From assembly GCA_028706735.1 (NCBI GenBank), contig JAQTVS010000084.1, forward strand, positions 1 to 9,635: a stretch of 9,635 bases of DNA, read 5' to 3'. How positions within the stretch are numbered: position 1 is the stretch's first letter; every line of letters starts with the position of its first letter. The position numbers were made by a program, and so were the translations under genes. This stretch comes from Thiomonas sp. (GTDB taxonomy: Bacteria; Pseudomonadota; Gammaproteobacteria; Burkholderiales; Burkholderiaceae_C). This document shows, piece by piece, positions 1 to 6,410 of the stretch. The notes beneath the pieces are model-generated. The model did no database searches. It was not told the origin of the DNA and saw nothing but the letters and a program-made list of their open reading frames with translations.

Positions 1-131
1 ACGCCGAAACATCGCAAGCTCGTTTTCACCGTCTTTTTGACCCATAGCGGGGCTATGGGTCTGCAAATCCGGCAAAAACTGTCCTCGCTGGGCCCCATTT
101 TCGCTTTCGACGACCAAAGCCCGACAGACTC
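1..131. other. Non-genic left edge, possible insertion-sequence end (partial)
   Basis: By eye this stretch is less GC-rich than the rest of the window and has T- and A-runs the genes lack. Read on the minus strand from position 131 leftward it begins GAGTCTGTCGGGCTTTGG, which looks like a transposon terminal repeat. It abuts the palindromic tetramer CTAG at 132-135, which contains the stop codon of the dehydrogenase gene. A perfect hairpin lies inside at 39-61. The plus strand is open from position 1 to a TAG at 133-135 (44 codons, ending in residues DDQSPTDS). The minus strand is open from an ATG at 98 to the window edge. Neither reading resembles a protein I can name. An IS or other repeat end is an inference; the other end and any transposase would lie outside the window. 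Confidence 0.35.
39..61. repeat. Perfect inverted repeat / hairpin
   Basis: GACCCATAG at 39-47 is the exact reverse complement of CTATGGGTC at 53-61. One more C-G pair (48/52) is possible, giving a 10-bp stem with a GGG loop. Neither strand has a run of T directly after the stem, so it is not a standard intrinsic terminator. It may be a structured part of a repeat or mobile-element end, or a dyad-type binding site. Confidence 0.7.
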
Positions 132-1052
132 CTAGCGCAGCGATTCACTCTTGTGGTTGTCGCGCAGCCGGGTGAGCAGCGACGACGTGTCGAGTCGTCC
201 GCCGCCGGCAGCCTGCACGTCGGCATAGAACTGATCGACCAGCGCCAGCACCGGCAGGCGCGCGCCGTTGTGGCGGGCTTCGTTCAGGCAGAGGCCGAAG
301 TCTTTGCGCATCAGGTCCACCGCAAAGCCGAAGTCATAACGGCCGTCGATCATGGTCGGGCCGCGGTTGTCCATCTGCCAGCTTTGCGCCGCGCCCTTGC
401 CGATGACCTGCAGCACTGTGCTCAGGTCCAGCCCGGCATGCTCGCCGAAGGCGATGGCTTCCGACAAGCTCTGCACCACCCCGGCGATGGCGATCTGGTT
501 CACCATCTTGCACAGCTGGCCGGCGCCGTTGTCGCCCAGCCGGGTGACTGCGCGGGCGAAGGCGGCGATGACCGGCTGCGCCCGGCTGAAGGCGTTTGCA
601 TCGCCGCCGCACATCACCGTGAGCGTGCCGTTTTGCGCACCCGCCTGCCCGCCGGAGACCGGGGCGTCGATGAACCACAGGCCGCGTTCGCGCGCGGCAA
701 GGCCCAGTTCGCGCGCCACGTCCGCCGAGGTGGTGGTGTGGTCGATGAATACCGCGCCCGGCTGCATGCCGGCGAAGGCGCCGTCCGGGCCGAGGGTCAC
801 GGCGCGCAGGTCGTCGTCGTTGCCCACGCAGGAGAACACGAACGCAGCCTGCGCGGCAGCTTCACGCGGGGTTGGCGCCGCCGCGCCGCCGTGGCGCCGC
901 ACCCAGTCGAGCGCCTTGCTGGCGGTGCGGTTGAAGACCGTGACGTGGCGCCCGGCGCGGGCCAGATGGCCGGCCATTGGGTCGCCCATGACGCCCAGGC
1001 CAAGGAAGGCGACGGCGGTTGCGGTGTTGTCCGCAAGAGTGGAAGGATGCAT
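132..1052 (-). CDS. NAD(P)-dependent beta-hydroxyacid dehydrogenase (3-hydroxyisobutyrate dehydrogenase family)
   Basis: This is a 306-residue soluble oxidoreductase of the family that includes 3-hydroxyisobutyrate dehydrogenase and tartronate semialdehyde reductase. These enzymes oxidise or reduce a beta-hydroxyacid/semialdehyde pair with NAD(P). An N-terminal Rossmann fold carries GLGVMG (18-23). NRT (41-43) after the second strand has an Arg that would favour NADP. The substrate-binding signature DAPVSGG (129-135) continues into GAxxGTL. The expected catalytic Lys is K182 in GQLCKMVNQ, and K250-D251 lies in the conserved C-terminal helix. Length is normal. I chose the ATG at 1052; a TTG at 1100 would add 16 unconserved residues and overlap the upstream gene. 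No clear Shine-Dalgarno is seen. The gene lies 29 bases after the antiporter stop, so they are probably cotranscribed. The stop codon sits in a CTAG beside the possible element end. The exact substrate cannot be told from sequence. Confidence 0.9.
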   Translation of the reverse strand: MHPSTLADNTATAVAFLGLGVMGDPMAGHLARAGRHVTVFNRTASKALDWVRRHGGAAAPTPREAAAQAAFVFSCVGNDDDLRAVTLGPDGAFAGMQPGAVFIDHTTTSADVARELGLAARERGLWFIDAPVSGGQAGAQNGTLTVMCGGDANAFSRAQPVIAAFARAVTRLGDNGAGQLCKMVNQIAIAGVVQSLSEAIAFGEHAGLDLSTVLQVIGKGAAQSWQMDNRGPTMIDGRYDFGFAVDLMRKDFGLCLNEARHNGARLPVLALVDQFYADVQAAGGGRLDTSSLLTRLRDNHKSESLR

Positions 1053-1081
1053 TTTTTTGTGAGAAATGTGAGGTGAAAAAA

Positions 1082-2359
1082 TTAGAGTAGCCAGAGGCAA
1101 GTCATGGCGACGGCAGTGGGCGCGAGCGCCGCACCCAGCAAGCCCAGCGGATGCACAGCGCCCTCATCGAACGTGCTGCGCAACAGCGCGATGCCTGCGG
1201 GGTTGGGCGCATTGGCAATGACCGTCAACCCGCCGCCGCTGATCGCCCCAGCCACCAGCGCGTATTTGAACTCCGGACTCAAGCCCTGCACCAGCGAGCC
1301 GAGATAGGTGAGCGCAGCATTGTCGGTGATGGCGGTCAGCGCCGTGGCGCCGAAAAACACCGCCGTGGCGTCCATGCGGGTGAGCAGGGGCTGCAGCCAC
1401 CACTGCTGCAGGCCGCCCAGCACCACCAGTCCGCCAAGGAAGAAGCCGACCAGCATGCCCTCCTTCAGCATGGGAGGGTCTTGATAGCGGGCGTAGGCGG
1501 TGACAAATCCTAAAAAGAACAGCAGCAGCGGCAGAAACACCGAGGGGTGGTGCGCAAACACCACGACGCCGATCAGAAACAGCAGATGCACGACGATGAC
1601 GCTGGCGGGCGCACGCAGCGCAGCCGGTTCGGAGGCGGCTGGCTTGGCGTGCTGCAGGCGCGCCAGTTCGCGGCGGAACAGCAGCGTGGCGCCCAGGGCA
1701 TTGATGCAGACCGCGATGGCGGCTTTCCAGCCGAACTGCGTGAACATGAAGCCCAGATCCCACTGCCAGGTCGAGGCCACCATCAACACCGGCGGTGCGG
1801 CGAAATGGGTCAGCGTGCCGCCGATGGAGATGTTGACGAACAGCACGCCCAGGGTGACGTATTTCAGCCGCAGCGGCACGGCGGCGCCGAAGATGCGCTC
1901 GCGCAGCAGCAGTGCGGCCAGGGTCATGGCGGCCGGTTCGGTGATGAACGAACCCAGCAGCGGCGCCACGATCAGCACCAGGGCATAGAACATCAGCGCG
2001 CCGGACAGGGGCACGGTGCGGCTGAGCCCGTTCACCACATCTCCGGCCACTTGCAGAATGGGGCGGGTGCCCGCCACCACCATGATGGCGAACACGAACA
2101 GCGGCTCGGTGAAGTTGCGCGCATCGAGATAGGCCACCGCGTTATGTTGGCCCAGGGTGAGAAACAAGAAGACCATGAGCACCATGGCCCAGAAACCGAA
2201 GACCACTTCCACCTCGCCAAGCAGATGCCACAGCCCGGCATGCGCGGGCTGGCGGTGCGCCAGTCCTTCGAAGAATTTGGTCGAAAAGGTGTGGATGACT
2301 GCGATGACGAACAGCGCAGCGCCGACGTACTGGATATAAGCGGGGGTTTGGTCGGGCAT
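1082..2359 (-). CDS. Putative Na+/H+ antiporter (PF07399-type membrane transporter)
   Basis: This is a 425-residue, very hydrophobic inner-membrane protein with about ten or more likely membrane segments, interrupted by an Ala-rich polar linker near 230-252. Sequence style and motifs match the family annotated as putative Na+/H+ antiporter (Pfam Na_H_antiport_3). That function comes from family naming and ion-transporter-like motifs, not from anything proven here. Key stretches are FITEPAAMT (138-146), GGTLTHFAAPP (180-190), AITDNAALT (343-351) and GGGLTVIANAPNPAG (375-389). The acidic E141 and D346 inside membrane-like motifs are candidates for ion binding. The second pair of motifs mirrors the first, suggesting two repeated halves. 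The ATG at 2359 is the first after an in-frame TGA; no strong ribosome site is visible. It is the first gene of a probable two-gene operon with the dehydrogenase and is divergent from the DUF748 gene. Confidence 0.83.
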   Translation of the reverse strand: MPDQTPAYIQYVGAALFVIAVIHTFSTKFFEGLAHRQPAHAGLWHLLGEVEVVFGFWAMVLMVFLFLTLGQHNAVAYLDARNFTEPLFVFAIMVVAGTRPILQVAGDVVNGLSRTVPLSGALMFYALVLIVAPLLGSFITEPAAMTLAALLLRERIFGAAVPLRLKYVTLGVLFVNISIGGTLTHFAAPPVLMVASTWQWDLGFMFTQFGWKAAIAVCINALGATLLFRRELARLQHAKPAASEPAALRAPASVIVVHLLFLIGVVVFAHHPSVFLPLLLFFLGFVTAYARYQDPPMLKEGMLVGFFLGGLVVLGGLQQWWLQPLLTRMDATAVFFGATALTAITDNAALTYLGSLVQGLSPEFKYALVAGAISGGGLTVIANAPNPAGIALLRSTFDEGAVHPLGLLGAALAPTAVAMTCLWLL

Positions 2360-2395
2360 GGGTGGCGTGCTTCACATGGTGCAGCGGGTTGTCAC

Positions 2396-2410
2396 GCCGA
2401 TGGTATCGGC
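2396..2410. repeat. Short perfect dyad, possible operator
   Basis: GCCGAT, a GGT spacer, then ATCGGC gives a perfect 6-bp inverted repeat. It lies about 37 bases upstream of the antiporter start codon, within its probable leader or promoter. It could bind a dimeric regulator or form a small hairpin in the antiporter mRNA. A 6-bp dyad can also arise by chance in GC-rich DNA. Confidence 0.35.
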
Positions 2411-2528
2411 ACGGCGACACAAAGAGAAAACGCGTGCAGGAACCGCAGGCAGAAAGTGCAGTCCCAGCGCCCGCTGGCGGTGTCGCTGTGCCGGGGGTGC
2501 TGTGCTCCGAAGCGCGGCGGGGTGGAGC

Positions 2529-2534
2529 CATAAT
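2529..2534 (+). promoter_or_regulatory. Possible -10 box for the DUF748 gene
   Basis: CATAAT matches the sigma-70 -10 consensus at five of six positions. It lies 30 bases before the ATG at 2565, which would leave a short leader of about 24 bases. The hexamer 17 bases upstream is a poor -35 match, so the assignment is tentative. Confidence 0.35.
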
Positions 2535-2564
2535 GCGGGACATTCGACATTTCACGCGCTTCTC

Positions 2565-5500
2565 ATGTCCGCCACAGCTCACCCCGTCTTGATCAGGCTG
2601 CGCCGCTTGCTGCTCAGTCTGCCGGTTCTGATCGTGGCCGGATTGTTCGTGTTGTATGTGGCGCTGGGTTACCTTGCCGTCGGGCCGCTGGCCGAGCATT
2701 ACATCCCCAGGTTGGCGCAATCGCAACTCGACAGCCGCGCCAGTGTGGGCAAGGTGGCGTTCGATCCGCTGCGGCTGGATTTGACGGTGGACAATCTGCA
2801 ACTGCGCACGCCGCAGGGCGTGCCGCTGGCCGGATTCGGCAAGCTGTTCGTCGATTTCGCTCCAGTCAGCCTGTTCCGCTGGGCCTGGACGTTTCACACG
2901 ATCCGCATCGATCAGCCGCAGGTGAACGTGGCCATTGCCAAGGGCGGCGCAATGAACTGGGACGCACTGGTGCGCGCCGTGCAGCGCGGCCCCAAGCCAG
3001 CCAAGCCCGTCACCACCATCCCGCGCGTGGTGATCGAGCAGTTGCAGATCACTGGCGGCACGGTGCGCTATGCCGACGCCAACCGCGACCACCCCTATGC
3101 CACCCGGCTGACCCCGCTGAACCTGCAGGTCAACGACCTGTCCACCCTGCCGAAGGCGCGCGGGCAGTACGCCCTCAGCCTGGTGTTGCCGGAGCAAAAA
3201 GCCACGCTGCGGTGGAAGGGTTATGTGGGCGTCAACCCGCTGGTGTCCGGCGGTCAGGCGGAGCTCACCGGGCTTGATCTGGCCGCCACGTCGCTGGCCG
3301 TGCCCAATCTGTCCAAAACACTGCAGATTGCCACTGGCACGGCGGCCATTCGCGCCGCCTACAGCGTGGTGTTCGGCAACGCTGGGCCGCAATGGGCCGT
3401 CAACGATCTGGCTGCGCAGATCCAGACCTTCCGCGCCAAGGCGGCAGGCGCCACGGTGCAGTGGCAAAGCCTGCAACTGGACAAGACCAAGATCGACGGC
3501 TCGGCGCAGACCGTGTCGATGCAGGGCTTGGCGCTCAGTGGCCTGAGTGCGGCGTCTGGCGCCAACAGCATGTTCCTGCAAACGGCGCAACTGCAAGGTG
3601 CGCTACTCAACTGGGGCAAGCAGCAGGCGGGCTTCGGGCCGCTGCGGCTGCAGGGCATCGCGGGGCGCATCGGCCAGGCGGGTGTGCAGGCGAACAGTCT
3701 GCAGACCCAGCCCGGCACGGTCGATCTGGCCAAGCACACCCTGCAACTGCCGCAGGCCGCGCTGCAGGGCGTGGTGCTGCAGTCAGCGCAAGGTCAGCAG
3801 CCGCCCTGGCTGTCTCTGCCCACGCTGCAGGTCGATGCGGTGCAGGCCGATCTGGCGCAGCACCGGGTGCAACTCGGCGCGGTTGAGATCGACGCCGCCA
3901 GCGTGCGACTCAAGCGCCTGGCGAGCGGGCAGATCGATTTGCTGCAGGCCATGAGTGCCGGGGCGCCCAAAACATCGCAGGGCGCAGCGCCTACTGTTGC
4001 CGCGTCCAAGGCGACGCGCAGCGCGGCGGCAGGCTGGCGCGTCGATGTCCAGCGCGTCGCCACCCGGCTGCAAGCCCTGGACTACAGCGACCAGAGCTTC
4101 AAGACGCCGTTGCAACTGCAGCTCAAGGACGCGACGCTCGACACCGCGATCCAGGCCACGCTGCCAGCGGGCGGCCCGGCGCAGATCCAGGCGAACGGCC
4201 TGCAATTGCAACTCGGCGCCCTGCAGCTTGACAGCGCGCGTCAACCCTTGGCGCGCTGGAACAGCCTGCAGCTCGGCTCCACCCAGATCGAACTGCCTGG
4301 CGCGGGCGCGCTGCGCGTCCAGGCGGGTGCGCTGAGCGTGGAGGGTCTGCACGCGCAGGTCGATCTGAGCAAGGATGGGCTGAACTGGGCGCAGGCTTTC
4401 CAGCCTGCGTCGGCCAAGGCCGCGCCCGGCTCCGTCGATGCAGCAACACGCAAGCCGGCTTCCCCGCCAGATGTGCAGGTCAAGAGCGTCACCCTGCGCA
4501 ATGTTTCCGCGCAACTCGATGACCGCGCAGCGCCCGCGCCCATCCGCCTCGATCTGATTCAGGGCCAGGCCAGCGCGCAGAACCTCAGCCTGGACTTGCG
4601 CAAACCCGTTGCGCTACAGGTGCGTTTCGCGCTGAAGCAGGGCGGGCGGTTCAACGCCCGCGGCCAGATCGCGCCGCAGCCGCTGGCCGGCAGTCTGCAG
4701 GTGCAAGTCCAGCAGCTTGCGCTGACGCCCTTTGGCAGTCTGCTTGCGCCGTATGTGCGCCTGCTGCTCACCAGCGGATCCGCATCGGCCGATGGCACGG
4801 TGCGGCTGCGCGCGGGCAAGAGCGCCGCGCCGCAGGTGGACTACCAGGGACGTGCGCAGGTGGACAACCTCGCGCTGGTCGAGCCCGAAGGGCGCACGCC
4901 CTTTCTTGGCTGGCGCAAGCTCGCAGCCAGCGGCATGCAGGTGTCGACTGCGCCGCTGGCGGTGGCCATCAGCGATCTGCAGGCGGAGGAGCCGTATGGC
5001 CGCATCGTCATCAACCCGAACCGCACCCTTAACGTGCAGGCCATTTTGCTGACCCGCAAACCGGCTGCGGCTGCGGCGCCCGCAGCAAGTCCAGTGCGCT
5101 CCAGCGACACGCCATTGCCGCTGGCGCTGCGCATCGACCGCACCGCCATCGAGAATGCCGATGTGGACTTCACCGACCAGTCCATCAAGCCCGATTTCCG
5201 CGTGCGCATGCAAAAACTCTCCGGGGTGATCAACGGCCTGTCGGACGCGCCGGGCAGCAGCGCGCAGATCGAACTCGACGGCCAGGTGAATGATTACGGC
5301 CAGGCCAAGGTGCGCGGCCAGTTGCAGCCCTTCCGCGCCACCAACGACACCGACGTCACGCTGGACTTCCGCAATCTCGACATGGCATCCATCTCGCCCT
5401 ATTCCGGCAAGTTCGCCGGGCGCACCATCGAATCGGGGCGGCTCGACGCCAGGCTGCAATACAAAATTCAGAAAGCGCAGATGCAGGGAGAGAACAAGTT

Positions 5501-6410
5501 CACCATCACCCGCCTGAAGCTGGGCCCGCATGTCGACAGCCCCGGCGCGATGAATCTGCCGCTTGATCTGGCGATTGCCGTGCTGGAAAACAGCGACGGC
5601 GTGATCGACATCAACCTGCCGGTGCATGGCGATCTGAACAACCCCAAGTTCAGCTACGGTGGCATCATCTGGCAGGCGATTGTCAACGTGCTCACCAAGA
5701 TCGTCACCGCGCCGTTCCGCGCCCTGGGCGCGCTGTTTGGCGGCAGTGGCGGCCAGCCGCCGCAGGATGTGCATTTCGCGCCCGGCAGCGCAGTGCTCGC
5801 GCCGCCCGAGCGCGAGAAGCTGTTGCAGATTGCCGAGGCGCTGCGCAAGCGTCCTCGGCTGGAGTTGCAGGCGCCCCCCACCCTGGACGCCGTCCTAGAC
5901 ACCGCTGCGCTGCAGCAGGTCGCCGTTCGGCGGCAGGTGCTCGGGAAACTTGGCATCGCCGTGCCGCCAGACGCCAGCCCCGGTCCGCTCGATCTGGGCA
6001 ATGCGCGCACGCGCAACGCGATCAATGCGCTCTACCTCGACCAGCACCCGACCAGTGCGCTCGATGCCCTCAAACAGTCTTTGCCGAAGGGCGATCAGCA
6101 GGAGCACGCGCTGCTGCATGCCATGCTGGCGCAACTGGCCAAGGCCGTGGTCATTCCCCAGTCCGCGCTGACCGCCTTGGCGCAGGCGCGGGCCAAGGCT
6201 GTGGTGGCCGCCTTGACCACCGGGCCCAAAGCTTTGGCTGCGGCGCGGGTGCAGATCGGGCCGGCCGTCAAGGTGGAAGAACAGGCGCGGCATGCGGTCG
6301 TGCTCAAACTCGGACTGGGCACAAATGAAGCGGCTGCCGCACCAGCGCCCGCAGGGGCTTCGGCGGCACAGCCCGCTGCTGAGCCCGCCCTGGTTCCTCA
6401 GGGCAAATAA
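2565..6410 (+). CDS. DUF748 / AsmA-like envelope protein
   Basis: This 1281-residue protein has a short basic N-terminus, one membrane segment (about 17-39) and a very long periplasmic region, fitting an inner-membrane-anchored AsmA-like protein. Related AsmA/TamB/YhdP proteins form hydrophobic beta-grooves thought to carry lipids between membranes; applying that role here is inference. The family signature is strong at the C-terminal side: VDFTDQSIKP (867-876), LDFRNL (933-938) followed by SPYSGKFAG, then GxxNKF and a helical GIIWQ...APFRALGALFGG stretch (about 1033-1060). FAPGSA (1071-1076) starts a short OmpA-like helix module also seen in the family. Similar Y/F-x-D motifs recur near 164-171, 505-513 and 646-654, marking internal modules. 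The tail (about 1256-1281) is Ala/Pro-rich and probably disordered. The ATG at 2565 directly precedes the membrane anchor; the frame is open 69 codons further upstream, but that part is not protein-like. No clear Shine-Dalgarno is present. The 3' end overlaps the next gene convergently by 13 bases. Confidence 0.9.
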   Translation: MSATAHPVLIRLRRLLLSLPVLIVAGLFVLYVALGYLAVGPLAEHYIPRLAQSQLDSRASVGKVAFDPLRLDLTVDNLQLRTPQGVPLAGFGKLFVDFAPVSLFRWAWTFHTIRIDQPQVNVAIAKGGAMNWDALVRAVQRGPKPAKPVTTIPRVVIEQLQITGGTVRYADANRDHPYATRLTPLNLQVNDLSTLPKARGQYALSLVLPEQKATLRWKGYVGVNPLVSGGQAELTGLDLAATSLAVPNLSKTLQIATGTAAIRAAYSVVFGNAGPQWAVNDLAAQIQTFRAKAAGATVQWQSLQLDKTKIDGSAQTVSMQGLALSGLSAASGANSMFLQTAQLQGALLNWGKQQAGFGPLRLQGIAGRIGQAGVQANSLQTQPGTVDLAKHTLQLPQAALQGVVLQSAQGQQPPWLSLPTLQVDAVQADLAQHRVQLGAVEIDAASVRLKRLASGQIDLLQAMSAGAPKTSQGAAPTVAASKATRSAAAGWRVDVQRVATRLQALDYSDQSFKTPLQLQLKDATLDTAIQATLPAGGPAQIQANGLQLQLGALQLDSARQPLARWNSLQLGSTQIELPGAGALRVQAGALSVEGLHAQVDLSKDGLNWAQAFQPASAKAAPGSVDAATRKPASPPDVQVKSVTLRNVSAQLDDRAAPAPIRLDLIQGQASAQNLSLDLRKPVALQVRFALKQGGRFNARGQIAPQPLAGSLQVQVQQLALTPFGSLLAPYVRLLLTSGSASADGTVRLRAGKSAAPQVDYQGRAQVDNLALVEPEGRTPFLGWRKLAASGMQVSTAPLAVAISDLQAEEPYGRIVINPNRTLNVQAILLTRKPAAAAAPAASPVRSSDTPLPLALRIDRTAIENADVDFTDQSIKPDFRVRMQKLSGVINGLSDAPGSSAQIELDGQVNDYGQAKVRGQLQPFRATNDTDVTLDFRNLDMASISPYSGKFAGRTIESGRLDARLQYKIQKAQMQGENKFTITRLKLGPHVDSPGAMNLPLDLAIAVLENSDGVIDINLPVHGDLNNPKFSYGGIIWQAIVNVLTKIVTAPFRALGALFGGSGGQPPQDVHFAPGSAVLAPPEREKLLQIAEALRKRPRLELQAPPTLDAVLDTAALQQVAVRRQVLGKLGIAVPPDASPGPLDLGNARTRNAINALYLDQHPTSALDALKQSLPKGDQQEHALLHAMLAQLAKAVVIPQSALTALAQARAKAVVAALTTGPKALAAARVQIGPAVKVEEQARHAVVLKLGLGTNEAAAAPAPAGASAAQPAAEPALVPQGK

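Larger units (their letters stand above)
2360..2564. promoter_or_regulatory. Divergent intergenic region between antiporter and DUF748 genes
   Basis: These 205 bases separate two outward-facing start codons, so promoters for both transcripts should lie here. An in-frame extension of the DUF748 reading frame runs back to 2358. It encodes a Cys/Arg-rich stretch unlike a signal or membrane leader, so I treat it as noncoding. Visible elements are a dyad at 2396-2410 and a -10-like CATAAT at 2529-2534. I see no convincing -35 box for either direction and no riboswitch-like structure. Confidence 0.5.

Noticed and set aside
39..61. Hairpin as an intrinsic terminator
   Set aside because: There is no T-run immediately after the stem on either strand; the T-rich stretch lies before it on the plus strand.
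153..1076. Plus-strand open frame (307 codons) opposite the dehydrogenase
   Set aside because: The minus strand encodes an intact dehydrogenase with all family motifs; the plus frame has no protein-like features.
2358..2564. N-terminal extension of the DUF748 protein (69 residues upstream)
   Set aside because: The extension is Cys/Arg-rich and overlaps the divergent promoter region; the ATG at 2565 sits directly before the basic region and membrane anchor.
2142..3596. Long minus-strand open frame (484 codons) across the divergent region
   Set aside because: It overlaps the antiporter and the DUF748 gene in another frame and is rich in Arg, His and Gln, as expected of a GC-driven shadow. It has no recognisable motif.
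3400..4960. Frequent CTGCAG/CTGCAA strings as a DNA repeat or regulatory motif
   Set aside because: They fall in frame as Leu-Gln codons in beta-strand-rich DUF748 sequence, so protein composition explains them.
4614..5774. Minus-strand open frame (386 codons) inside the DUF748 gene
   Set aside because: The sense frame has clear DUF748 motifs throughout. The antisense frame has none and reflects lack of stop codons in GC-rich DNA.
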